Shown: positions 1-7,953 of the stretch, in pieces | Layout: each line of letters begins with the position of its first letter | Position numbering within the stretch: the first letter of the stretch is position 1 | Assembly (NCBI GenBank): GCA_015066805.1 | Contig: SVNP01000008.1 | Coordinates: 1-64,000 of the forward strand | DNA: 64,000 nucleotides | Origin: Ruminococcus sp. | GTDB taxonomy: Bacteria; Bacillota; Clostridia; Oscillospirales; Ruminococcaceae | Direction: 5' to 3' | Notes under the pieces: generated by a model | Told to the model about the DNA's origin: nothing | What the model saw: the letters and a program-made list of their open reading frames with translations, nothing else | Database searches by the model: none | Made by a program: the position numbers and the translations under genes

Positions 1-39
1 ATGTCGCCTGTTGAATACCGTCTCTCAACTGCTGCATAA
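1..39 (+). CDS. IS3-family transposase (orfB), C-terminal 12 residues only
   Basis: Frame 1 from the first base reads MSPVEYRLSTAA and then TAA at 37-39. The SPVEYR motif is the usual last conserved block of IS3-family integrase-fold transposases, followed by a short tail and the stop. Everything upstream is missing because the window begins here, so catalytic DDE residues cannot be checked. The identification rests on the tail motif plus the IS-like terminus 85 bases downstream. Confidence 0.65.
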   Translation: MSPVEYRLSTAA

Positions 40-124
40 TGCAGCAAAGCGACCAAGCCTGCCGCTTAATCGCTTTGCACAATGTTTTCTATTATTCTTT
101 GTCTAACTTTTGGGTGTCAGTTCA
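1..124 (+). mobile_element. Right end of an IS3-family (IS150-like) insertion sequence
   Basis: The window opens inside an insertion sequence. The first 13 codons are a typical IS3-family transposase C-terminus, and the segment ends at 104-124 with TAACTTTTGGGTGTCAGTTCA. Read on the other strand this begins TGAACTGACACCCAAAAG, which resembles the terminal repeats I know from IS150-group elements, and it ends in the CA dinucleotide usual for IS3 ends. Between gene and terminus there are two inverted repeats: GCTGCAT/ATGCAGC at 31-45 and GCAAAGCGA/TCGCTTTGC at 44-52 and 70-78. The second could act as a terminator. The left end lies outside the window, so element length, target duplication and intactness are unknown. 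Confidence 0.72.
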
Positions 125-147
125 CCTTGTGCCTGCGGAGGGTTTTG

Positions 148-1509
148 TCATTTTATTGCGGCTTGTTTCCCCTCCATCCTTCTGATTTCAAAGGAAAACT
201 CCACCGTACCGTGATAATTCTCACGGAACAAGGAAAGGATGCGGGCAGCAGCGGTATCAGCTTGTTCACGGTCGGTATCGGGCAGAACGACCATCAGTTG
301 GGCAGCGGAGTATCTTGCGGCCACATCCACGCAGCGCATGGCATTTTTCACGGCCTGCTCCAGCAGATCCATAGCCTCCTCGGCAGCAATATGATCAGGA
401 GCTGCAGCCGTAAACAGCAGCGTGTGTACGGGACAGTTTTTGCGTTCCACCAAACGGCGGATAAAATTGTACACATGATGCAGACTGTCAAATTCGGTGA
501 TGTAAGCCCCTTTTCCGGCATCTGTGCGGGAAAGCAGGCTGTGCAGCGTGTGCAGATCCGCAAATCGTGAGGAGCGTTTGGCCTGTTCCGCAGAATGATC
601 ACTGAAGAAGTGGTAAGCATTTTTTCCATTTTGCTTGACATAGTACAAAGCCTTATCCGCCGCATTGTAAAGAGAAGTAAAATCCTCTGCATCCACAACA
701 GCCTGTGCAATGCCCACAGAGACAGAGGAATTGGTTTCAAAGCGGCTTTCCTGCAAAAACGCTCCCATATCGCTGATGATGGCAGCAGCACGGCTGCACA
801 TATCATCCTTGGTGAATTCACCTGCAAAAAAGATCATAAACTCATCGCCGCCGATTCTGCATACCACATCCTTGGGGCCTGCCTGACGCTTCAGAGCACC
901 GGCAAAGGCTTGCAGCGTGCGGTCACCGGCAATGTGCCCGTAGATATCGTTAATGGCCTTGAAGTTGTCCATATCCATCATAAAGAGAAAACCGCCGCTG
1001 TTGTTTTGGAGCATAGCCCCCACAGTTTCCTCGGTATAGGCACGATTCCATAAGCCCGTCAGTGCATCCGTATAGGATTTGTTTTTCATATCGGATACTT
1101 CTTTGATCTTACGGTCAAGGCGTTCCGCCAGATTTTTCCGCAGCTCCTCCAGCTCCAGTATTCTGCCGATACGGGAGCGCATGACTTCGGGTACAAAAGG
1201 CTTTTCAATAAAATCCAAAGCACCCAGTTTCAGACAATGTGCTTCGGTAGCGGCATCATTATCGGCGGTCAGAAAAATCACAGGAATATGTCTGCACTGT
1301 CCTTTTTTCTGCAATTCCTCCAGAACCGCAAATCCGTCCATTTCGGGCATATTGATATCCAGCAGAATCAGGTCGGGCTGATTGTTTTCCAGGAATTTCA
1401 AGGCCTGTCCGCCCGAAAGCACCGCAGCGATTTTGTATAGGTCGGAGAGAGCATTTTTTGCAGCCGCCAGATTCATTTTATTATCATCCACAATCAGAAT
1501 TTGTTTCAT
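148..1509 (-). CDS. Response regulator with receiver and GGDEF (diguanylate cyclase) domains
   Basis: About 453 residues. An N-terminal receiver domain (1-120, phospho-acceptor Asp in LLDINMPEMDG, late conserved Lys in FIEKPF) is followed by a short coiled-coil linker and a GGDEF domain (about 150-310) with an intact GGDEF signature in CRIGGDEFMIF. It should make cyclic di-GMP when phosphorylated. A further 140 residues with scattered GGDEF-like patterning follow but lack the signature, possibly a degenerate second cyclase domain. The ATG at 1509 is preferred over 1518 because AGAGG lies nine bases before it but touches the upstream ATG. It is the last gene after the kinase and DegV genes on the same strand, so the kinase is the likely phosphodonor. 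That pairing is inferred from position. Confidence 0.9.
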   Translation of the reverse strand: MKQILIVDDNKMNLAAAKNALSDLYKIAAVLSGGQALKFLENNQPDLILLDINMPEMDGFAVLEELQKKGQCRHIPVIFLTADNDAATEAHCLKLGALDFIEKPFVPEVMRSRIGRILELEELRKNLAERLDRKIKEVSDMKNKSYTDALTGLWNRAYTEETVGAMLQNNSGGFLFMMDMDNFKAINDIYGHIAGDRTLQAFAGALKRQAGPKDVVCRIGGDEFMIFFAGEFTKDDMCSRAAAIISDMGAFLQESRFETNSSVSVGIAQAVVDAEDFTSLYNAADKALYYVKQNGKNAYHFFSDHSAEQAKRSSRFADLHTLHSLLSRTDAGKGAYITEFDSLHHVYNFIRRLVERKNCPVHTLLFTAAAPDHIAAEEAMDLLEQAVKNAMRCVDVAARYSAAQLMVVLPDTDREQADTAAARILSLFRENYHGTVEFSFEIRRMEGKQAAIK

Positions 1510-1530
1510 AAAGCACATCCTCTGTAAAGA

Positions 1531-2397
1531 TTATTTTCGTACAAACAGGACACCGACTGTTCTTGGGCCGCAATTGCTGGAGATGGTAGCGGAAGCCTTG
1601 GTAACAGTGATCTCCTGAAAATCCGCATACTGCATCACCGTGCTGCGGGCTGTGTCCAGATCAGTATGCAAACAGGCAGCATGGGTAATGAAAATACGGT
1701 CGCTGCATATGTTTTCAGTATGTCGCAGTGCCTTTTTGATGTACCGTCGTATGCTGGCAGGATAATCGCCGATCTGTATTCCGCCCATTCGTATCTCACC
1801 CTGTACGATGCGGAATACGGGATGGATCCGAAAATGCCTGCACAATACAGCCAGCGGCTTGCTGATTTTTCCGCTGCGATGCATATATTCGGCGTTATGA
1901 GCAATAAAAGATGTGGAGATCCGTTCCCGCATATGTGTCAGCTCTTCCAGAATGGCTTCTGCGGTGGCATCCTGTTCCACCATCTGTACACCGCGCACTA
2001 CCAGATGTCCCATACCTGTGGAAAGATGTAAAGAATCCAGCAGCAGCACTCTGTGGCTGTTCTCACCCAGCAGCCGAATGCCTTCCGCAGCATTCAGTGC
2101 GCCGTCGGAGATCTTTGAACTGATACTGATATGGATCACTGTATCGTAATACCGTAGTTTATTCTCAAAAAAGCTTCTGAAGTCCGCAGCATCTGCCGCA
2201 CGGCTTACACATCGTGTACCTTTCCGCCCGATATATTCAAACAAATTCCGGGCGGTGATCTCATCCACGTCCCGAAAACACCCTGTATCTGTGGTAATGT
2301 AGAAGTAAACCACATCCACATTGTTTTCCTTCAGCCAATCAGGCGGCAGATCGCAGGCGCAATCGGTGGTAATGCAGATCTTTTTTTGTTCGTTCAT
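1531..2397 (-). CDS. DegV family (fatty-acid-binding) protein
   Basis: 288 residues, the normal size for DegV. The N-terminus ICITTDCACDLPPDWL carries the family's typical TDSxxDLP-like start, and SHRVLLLDSLHLSTGMG matches the conserved lipid-binding segment. DegV proteins bind a fatty acid; the FakB members present it to the kinase FakA. No fakA-like gene is in the window, so membership of a Fak system is unproven. The start overlaps the end of the upstream kinase gene by four bases (ATGA), with AAAGGAG eight bases before it, implying translational coupling. Its place between a sensor kinase and a cyclic di-GMP regulator is unusual and suggests a lipid-sensing accessory role, which is inference. 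Confidence 0.88.
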   Translation of the reverse strand: MNEQKKICITTDCACDLPPDWLKENNVDVVYFYITTDTGCFRDVDEITARNLFEYIGRKGTRCVSRAADAADFRSFFENKLRYYDTVIHISISSKISDGALNAAEGIRLLGENSHRVLLLDSLHLSTGMGHLVVRGVQMVEQDATAEAILEELTHMRERISTSFIAHNAEYMHRSGKISKPLAVLCRHFRIHPVFRIVQGEIRMGGIQIGDYPASIRRYIKKALRHTENICSDRIFITHAACLHTDLDTARSTVMQYADFQEITVTKASATISSNCGPRTVGVLFVRK

Positions 2398-5198
2398 GCT
2401 TCCTGCTCCTTTCCGATGTGCATTTCATCCATAGTGGAGCGCAGCAGCTCCAGAGCGGTATCGCATTCAAAATCCGCAGCATAAGCGGCAATGCGGGAGA
2501 ACGCATCCTTCAGTGATACTCCTTCATAGCAGTACTTGGAAACTTCATTTGCGGCTTCAGCAGCACCATCGCTGTCATAGCTTTCACAGCAGGCAGCAAT
2601 GCGGGTGCAGGCATCCAGCAGCAATTCCTTACTGATAGGAGCCATATCCGCATCGGATGCAGCACCAGTCGTTTTCGGGTCCAGAGCAATGCCTTGCTGT
2701 TCCAGCAGCATCTTTCCTTCTCCGAGCACCGTATCGTACAATGTAAGTAATGCGTGGTTTTCCTTGTGGATGGCATCATGATCTCCGGCTTTTCCCGCCA
2801 TTTCCAGCTTTTTGGCAAATGCCGAAAGCCCCTCCGCGCCAATATTCAGGGAGGTGCTTTTCAGTGCGTGTACTTCAATAGTGTAGGTATTCCAATCCTG
2901 CTGCTGCACCAGATGCTCCAGCAGTATCCGCTTTTCCTGTCCCTTGCGGACATACATGGCAAGGATTTCATAATATGCGTCTGTATCGCCGCCTGTGTAG
3001 CCAATGCCTACATTCACAGCGATATTGGTGGTTTCCGTGTGGGGAGCAGGGGAATTTTCATTTCCCGCACGGCGTTCCGGTCCGTGATAGGGCGCAGATA
3101 CCGGCGGCATGAGATATTCCTTGGGCAAATGGGTTTTCAGTACCCGATCCAGCAGGCCCGGTTCAATAGGCTTTGCCACAAAATCATCAAATCCCGAAGC
3201 AATAAACATCTCCCGCACACCGCTGACAGCATTGGCGGTCAGTGCGATAATAGGCAGCTTCTGATAGTATTCTCCCTCCATTTTGCGGATCAGCGAGGTC
3301 GTTTCCACGCCATCCATTTCGGGCATCATGTGATCCATCAGCACCAGATCCACATCTTTGGAGCGCAGCATGGCAATGGCCTCTCTGCCACTGTTCACTG
3401 TGAGAAGCTGCATATGGTACGGGCGCATCAGCCCGCAGGCAACTTTCAGGTTGATCTCGTTGTCATCTACAATGAGGATCCTTGCCTTTGGCGCAGAGAA
3501 GCTGATGCCCGCATTGCGGCGTTCTCCGGGGTTGGAGGAAGAACTCTTGTTGTTGATGGCATTGGCAACGGACATAGTATACAAAGGCTTGTAAATGCAG
3601 CGGATGCCCTCGGGTACCTCCACAGCGTCGATCATATCCTGAATGAGGATCACGGAGAGCGTGTCCGAAAGCTGCAAAAACTGTTCCTTGTGTTCCAGGT
3701 ATTCTTCCTTGCCGATAAACAAGTGGGTGGTTTTTTCATCCCGCAGCATTTGCAGCATTTCGTCAAAATCCACGGTATGGCGCAGCCGTATACCAAGCTG
3801 TGTGCTGATCTCCCGCATCAGCTCGGCATATTTCTTTTCCACGGCAGCAACCGTAAATTTCTGCATACGGATGAATGCTACCGCATTATGCTGCTTGGGG
3901 TTGTCGATCTGAATAAAGGGCTCCGGATTGGTCACCTTCATGGGAATGACAAAGCTGAATACCGAGCCCTTGCCGTATACGCTGGAAACATTGATGAAAC
4001 CACCCATCTGGGTCACCAGCCGCTTGGAGATGGCAAGACCCAGCCCCGTTCCTTCCACTGCACGGTTTTTGCGGGTATCCACCTGCTGAAAGCTCTCAAA
4101 CAGCTTGTCCAGATTCTTTTCCGCAATGCCGATGCCCGAGTCTTCCACAGTGATCTTCAGGTTAATGCCGTAAGCCTGCTTGCTGTAAGAGAGCTTCAGC
4201 ACCACAGCCCCCGTTTCCGTAAACTTTATTGCATTGGTCATCAGATTGATCATGATCTGACGGATGCGTACCTCATCGCCCACCAGTCCGCGAGGGATCA
4301 TAGGGTCGGCGTGTACCATCAGCTCAATTTTTTTATTGCCCTTTCGGGTATTGGACATCACTACCACGTCGTTGATCAGGGAGGCAATGTTTAGCTCCGA
4401 TTCGATCAGTTCCAGCTTGCCGGATTCGATCTTTGAAAAGTCCAGAATATCATTGATAATGGAAAGCAGGCTTTTGCCCGAGCTTTGAATGTTAAAGCAG
4501 TTTTCCCGTACCGTATCGCTGATGCGCTGTTCCCGCAGGATCAGCTCACACATACCAATGATGGCATTCATAGGTGTGCGGATCTCATGGGACATATTAG
4601 CAAGAAAATCCGATTTGGAACGGTCAGCTTCTTTTACCGTAGCGATCAGCTCCGATTGCCGCAGACTGTATTCCAGAATACGAGCCTGAATGACCAGACA
4701 CAGCAGCAGATCAAAAAAGTAAATGATGGGAAAACGCTGGATATAAGTAGGCGGATAAGGGTAGCCGTAGGTGTGCAGAGGTGTCCACATATATGTGAAT
4801 ACGGAAACTGCCAGAAACGATCCAAAGCCGCCGCCGTAAAAAATACCGAAGAAATAGGAAAGGGCAGGGGGAGCAAGCAGCAGCCACAGAATACTGAAGC
4901 CCTCAACGCCGCCGTTTATCATGAAATACATACACATACCATACAAGGCAACAAATATCATCATGACAAACAGCGTGGGCTTTTTTGTCAGCGAGTACAC
5001 ACCCTCGCACAGGAGCAGCCATACAGCAGCACCGCCCGTAACCCAAGCCATGGTCGTTTCTTCCGTGGTGATGTTCACGATGGTCATAAAAGCAGATACT
5101 ATCAGCAGGATCAAAGCACAGATATGCGCTGTTTTGCCATCCACTTTTTTCGAGTTTTCATCAATACGGTTAATGGAGCGTCTGATGGTCTCAAACAT
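2394..5198 (-). CDS. Hybrid sensor histidine kinase with receiver and Hpt domains
   Basis: 934 residues. Residues 20-180 form about six membrane helices with no large extracellular loop. A HisKA domain follows with FLANMSHEIRTPMN (phospho-acceptor His204), then an HATPase domain with GLGLAISKRL. Residues of roughly 440-560 look like a decayed receiver. A true receiver has LMDHMMPEMDG with Asp622, and a C-terminal Hpt domain contains EVHALKS with His777. The layout is a complete phosphorelay in one protein, with the Hpt able to pass phosphate to a separate receiver, most simply the REC-GGDEF protein encoded two genes downstream. The ATG has AAAGGTGG upstream. The signal sensed is unknown; the N-terminus looks like an integral membrane sensor. 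Confidence 0.93.
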   Translation of the reverse strand: MFETIRRSINRIDENSKKVDGKTAHICALILLIVSAFMTIVNITTEETTMAWVTGGAAVWLLLCEGVYSLTKKPTLFVMMIFVALYGMCMYFMINGGVEGFSILWLLLAPPALSYFFGIFYGGGFGSFLAVSVFTYMWTPLHTYGYPYPPTYIQRFPIIYFFDLLLCLVIQARILEYSLRQSELIATVKEADRSKSDFLANMSHEIRTPMNAIIGMCELILREQRISDTVRENCFNIQSSGKSLLSIINDILDFSKIESGKLELIESELNIASLINDVVVMSNTRKGNKKIELMVHADPMIPRGLVGDEVRIRQIMINLMTNAIKFTETGAVVLKLSYSKQAYGINLKITVEDSGIGIAEKNLDKLFESFQQVDTRKNRAVEGTGLGLAISKRLVTQMGGFINVSSVYGKGSVFSFVIPMKVTNPEPFIQIDNPKQHNAVAFIRMQKFTVAAVEKKYAELMREISTQLGIRLRHTVDFDEMLQMLRDEKTTHLFIGKEEYLEHKEQFLQLSDTLSVILIQDMIDAVEVPEGIRCIYKPLYTMSVANAINNKSSSSNPGERRNAGISFSAPKARILIVDDNEINLKVACGLMRPYHMQLLTVNSGREAIAMLRSKDVDLVLMDHMMPEMDGVETTSLIRKMEGEYYQKLPIIALTANAVSGVREMFIASGFDDFVAKPIEPGLLDRVLKTHLPKEYLMPPVSAPYHGPERRAGNENSPAPHTETTNIAVNVGIGYTGGDTDAYYEILAMYVRKGQEKRILLEHLVQQQDWNTYTIEVHALKSTSLNIGAEGLSAFAKKLEMAGKAGDHDAIHKENHALLTLYDTVLGEGKMLLEQQGIALDPKTTGAASDADMAPISKELLLDACTRIAACCESYDSDGAAEAANEVSKYCYEGVSLKDAFSRIAAYAADFECDTALELLRSTMDEMHIGKEQEA

Positions 5199-5245
5199 AC
5201 CGGTCCACCTTTCAGTGAGAGAATCATATCAAGAGATATATGTTA

Positions 5246-5274
5246 ATTATCGCATAAAATCGCATTCATGTCAA
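5246..5274 (-). promoter_or_regulatory. Promoter of the kinase-DegV-GGDEF operon
   Basis: On the minus strand TTGACA (5274-5269), a 17-base spacer and GATAAT (5251-5246) form a good vegetative promoter about 45 bases before the kinase ATG. Confidence 0.7.
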
Positions 5275-5283
5275 TGCTTTTAT

Positions 5284-5326
5284 ATGAAAAATACAAAAGC
5301 AACCCAAGAAAAACTCCTTGGGTTGC
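5284..5326 (-). terminator. Terminator after the PHP phosphatase gene
   Basis: A 10-bp perfect stem, GCAACCCAAG (5299-5308) with CTTGGGTTGC (5317-5326), has an 8-base loop and is followed on the minus strand by TTTTGTATTTTT. It lies just downstream of the phosphatase stop. Confidence 0.85.
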
Positions 5327-5334
5327 CCAATTGC

Positions 5335-6165
5335 TTATAAAGGAATGCTCACAGGCTGATGTTTGCGGAAGCAGGTCAGTTCCGTAAAGCCGATCTCTCT
5401 TGCCATTTGTTCTATTTCGTCCATACGGTATGCCAGATACGCCGTGCTGTGTGCATCGGTGCTGAGAGAAAGCCTTCTGCCACCCAAAGAGAAATACCGC
5501 CGCAGCAAACACAGGTCGGGATCGGTGTAAGGGCTTCCAGCCTTCAGCCCGGATCCGTTAAGCTCCAATGCCTTGTCTTTCTCCATGAGCTTGTGGAAGA
5601 TCGCATCTATTACAGGCAGATGGGGTGTCAGATCATACCCCTCACGGTCAGGCAGATACCGCAGCGCATAAGTCAGATGTCCCAGTATATCATAGGCATC
5701 CGAGCAGGCAACCGCCAGCACCTCGCGGAAATACTGATCCAATAGCTTTTCCGTATCATAGTTTTCATAATCCAGAAAATAAAAATCGGGCAGCCCGGGC
5801 AGCTCATGTACGGAACCGATCACCACATCCAGTCGAGGATCGTTGTAAAGCTGTTTTGCAATGCCGGGGCATTGTGGAATCTGCCCCAGTTCCGCACCGC
5901 AGAGCAGCAGCAGAGGCGGATTGTTTTTTTGTGCCTCGGCAGTTTCCGTAACAGAGCCGAAGAAGATCTGTCTGCCGTTGTGAAAGATCTCTTCACAAGG
6001 GGCTTCACCGTAATAAGCAGCAGGGTAGAAGTGATTCACCTCGCAGTGATCGGTCACAGCCATGATCTGTAACCCCAGCTCCGCCCCACGGGCGATCCGT
6101 TCAGCTACGGTATCAGCAGCATCGGGGGAATGATGTGTGTGTGTATGCAGATCCATTCGCAGCAT
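5335..6165 (-). CDS. Histidinol-phosphatase-type PHP domain phosphoesterase
   Basis: 276 residues, one PHP domain. Metal ligands visible are MDLHTHTHHS at the N-terminus, MAVTDHCEVN near residue 40, VIGSVHEL in the middle and LSTDAHS near the C-terminus. These are the order and motifs of HisK-type histidinol-phosphatases, which hydrolyse L-histidinol phosphate in histidine synthesis. No other his gene is in the window, so the substrate is assigned by family only; other small phosphoesters are possible. GAGG sits seven bases before the ATG at 6165. It has its own promoter and terminator, so it is probably monocistronic. Confidence 0.82.
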   Translation of the reverse strand: MLRMDLHTHTHHSPDAADTVAERIARGAELGLQIMAVTDHCEVNHFYPAAYYGEAPCEEIFHNGRQIFFGSVTETAEAQKNNPPLLLLCGAELGQIPQCPGIAKQLYNDPRLDVVIGSVHELPGLPDFYFLDYENYDTEKLLDQYFREVLAVACSDAYDILGHLTYALRYLPDREGYDLTPHLPVIDAIFHKLMEKDKALELNGSGLKAGSPYTDPDLCLLRRYFSLGGRRLSLSTDAHSTAYLAYRMDEIEQMAREIGFTELTCFRKHQPVSIPL

Positions 6166-6195
6166 AGTAAAACCTCACAAAAAGAATGTATGGAT

Positions 6196-6224
6196 ATCAT
6201 ACACCATTTTTGAAGAAAAGTCAA
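6196..6224 (-). promoter_or_regulatory. Promoter of the PHP phosphatase gene
   Basis: TTGACT (6224-6219), a 17-base spacer and TATGAT (6201-6196) on the minus strand, about 35 bases before the start codon. It is divergent from the next promoter. Confidence 0.68.
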
Positions 6225-6253
6225 TGCAAGTCAGTATTTTCATGCTGCGGGAT

Positions 6254-6283
6254 TTGACAAATCCGTAAAAATTGTGGTATAGT
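6254..6283 (+). promoter_or_regulatory. Promoter of the phospholipase C-fold gene
   Basis: TTGACA (6254-6259), an 18-base spacer and TATAGT (6278-6283), about 45 bases upstream of the ATG at 6328. Confidence 0.68.
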
Positions 6284-6327
6284 ATTGGTATTGGCTCAAG
6301 CAACAATCAAAAGGGAGCGTATCAGCT

Positions 6328-7089
6328 ATGAAACCCGGAAAAACGGAATACCCCTCTGTGCATCGTGGGATCTTACTGGCAGCCGCCGCATATCTGCAAA
6401 AAGAATCTCACCCAGCCGCCGCATTTTACACCAAAGAGGATCTCCGTATCCTTGCGGACGAAGTGGTCAAACCCGATGAAAAGGGAGATCGCCAGCGGGG
6501 CAGCGGATATCATTATTATTGTGCGGTTAATCCAAAGGGAAAGGCAAATCCCTTTGTGCAAGGGGATTATTACCCCAACGGCAGAGGCAAAAAAGCCCCC
6601 TCTGCCCGCACCATGTTTGAGGAAGAATACATGGCCGCCGCAGCCGCCATGGAGCAAGGCAGCCGTAGCCGTGCCATGGCACATCTGGGGCGTGCCGCCC
6701 ATATGCTGGCGGATGTATACTGCCCACCCCATAGCTGCGGTCTGACGTATCTGACACGCTACGCCAAATATCACAAGCAATTTGAAACCATAGCCGCCCG
6801 TAAGTTCTGGGCAGATGTGGAAGCCATCGGCGAGCAGGCTGTACTTCAGCGCGCCGCCGCCTCTGTGCAGGAGCTGCCCCAAGCCACAGCCTTTGAGAAG
6901 ATCCCGCAGCAGGGGGCAGGGCAGTTATTTAACAGCGCAGCGCAGAAAACTGCCGCCGTGCTGCCTTCCGTGCTGAGCAAAGACCCCTCTGCTGCTGAAA
7001 ACGCCGTGCAGCTCCAGCTTGCCCTTGCCATCGGAGCAACAGCGGCATTGCTGGCAGCCTTTGCGGAGCAGAGTACGTTACAGTTGTGA
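6328..7089 (+). CDS. Zinc-dependent phospholipase C / S1-P1 nuclease fold protein
   Basis: 253 residues, mostly alpha-helical. The segment ARAMAHLGRAAHMLADVYCPPHS (only its key residues matter: HLG, H, AD, PPH) matches the zinc-binding HxxxD...PxH pattern of bacterial phospholipase C and P1 nuclease folds. Another likely ligand is His in VHRGIL near the N-terminus. Unlike secreted phospholipases there is no signal peptide, so it may act inside the cell. GGGAG lies before the ATG. Its last 12 bases overlap the 3' end of sigG on the opposite strand. Substrate unknown; phospholipid or nucleic-acid phosphodiesters are the family precedents. Confidence 0.6.
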   Translation: MKPGKTEYPSVHRGILLAAAAYLQKESHPAAAFYTKEDLRILADEVVKPDEKGDRQRGSGYHYYCAVNPKGKANPFVQGDYYPNGRGKKAPSARTMFEEEYMAAAAAMEQGSRSRAMAHLGRAAHMLADVYCPPHSCGLTYLTRYAKYHKQFETIAARKFWADVEAIGEQAVLQRAAASVQELPQATAFEKIPQQGAGQLFNSAAQKTAAVLPSVLSKDPSAAENAVQLQLALAIGATAALLAAFAEQSTLQL

Positions 7090-7851
7090 TTTGATCTTTG
7101 CAATGGCGCCCTTTTCCAGTCTGGAAACCTGTGCCTGCGAAATACCGATCTCAGCAGCCACCTCTACCTGCGTATGACCCAGCATAAACCGGCGGTGAAG
7201 AATATTGCGTTCTCTAGGGCTCAGTGCAGCAATGGCATCCCGTATGAGCATTTCGTTGACCCAGCTTTCTGCTTCATTGCGGTCACCGATCTGATCCATG
7301 AGATACAGCGTATCGCCCGAATCGGAATACAGCGGTTCGTACAGAGAAACAGGGTCGCTGATGCTTTCCATGGCAAGCACTACCTCGGATTTTTCTTCTC
7401 CCACCGCCTGTGCGATCTGTTCCACAGTAGGCTCTCGCCCCAGCTCGGCAGTAAGCTGCTCCTTGGCCTGCATGGCTTTGTATGCCAGATCCCGTAAAGA
7501 ACGGCTGACCTTTACTGCGTGGAAATCCCGTAAATACCGTCGCAGCTCTCCCGAGATCATAGGCACACAGTAAGTGGAAAACCTAACCTCACGGCTGAGA
7601 TCAAAATTATTGATGGCCTTGATCAGCCCGATGACACCAATCTGAAAGAGATCATCAATATCCTCTCCCCGTCCCGTAAACCGCTGGATTACGCTAAGCA
7701 CCAAACGCAGATTGCCGTTAATGAGCCGCTCTCTGGCTTCCTTGCTGCCTGTTTCCTGCATCTCCCGCAGCAGCTTGATCTTCTCCTCCTCACTCAGTAC
7801 CTCCAGCTTGGAAGTGTCAATGCCGGAGATCACAACCTTCTGATATGCCAT
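7078..7851 (-). CDS. sigG: RNA polymerase sporulation sigma factor G
   Basis: 257 residues from the preferred ATG at 7851, which has AGGAGG seven bases before it; the longer frame starting at 7902 has no such site. Regions 2, 3 and 4 of a sigma-70 factor are all present. VISGIDTSKLEVL, NLRLVLSVIQRF and EIGISQAQVSRLEKGAI align closely with Bacillus subtilis SigG as I remember it. SigG drives late forespore genes, so the organism belongs to a sporulating lineage. In many Firmicutes sigG follows sigE; that linkage is absent here. A sequence like GTATT-N15-CCATACTA lies upstream and might be a sigma F/G promoter, but the match is weak. Confidence 0.93.
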   Translation of the reverse strand: MAYQKVVISGIDTSKLEVLSEEEKIKLLREMQETGSKEARERLINGNLRLVLSVIQRFTGRGEDIDDLFQIGVIGLIKAINNFDLSREVRFSTYCVPMISGELRRYLRDFHAVKVSRSLRDLAYKAMQAKEQLTAELGREPTVEQIAQAVGEEKSEVVLAMESISDPVSLYEPLYSDSGDTLYLMDQIGDRNEAESWVNEMLIRDAIAALSPRERNILHRRFMLGHTQVEVAAEIGISQAQVSRLEKGAIAKIKSQL

Positions 7852-7908
7852 ACCCTGTCCTCCTGTTGGGATGATTTTCCCATAGTATGGACAGCGCAGC
7901 AAAGAAAT

Positions 7909-7952
7909 ACTCCGCAGATCATCGGATGCAACCGTTATCTGCGGAGTTTTTT
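7909..7952. terminator. Stem-loop between the GNAT gene and sigG
   Basis: ACTCCGCAGAT (7909-7919) pairs with ATCTGCGGAGT (7937-7947) over an 17-base loop. The T run is on the plus-strand side; the minus-strand side has only ATTTCTTTG. It could still reduce read-through from the GNAT gene into sigG. Confidence 0.6.
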
Positions 7953-7953
7953 G

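Noticed and set aside
2754-4394. 546-codon open frame antisense to the hybrid kinase
   Set aside because: His/Gln/Phe-rich low-information protein covering conserved kinase domains on the other strand.
7852-7902. Longer sigG start at 7902
   Set aside because: No ribosome site, and the extra 17 residues are not part of the SigG family; AGGAGG clearly marks 7851.
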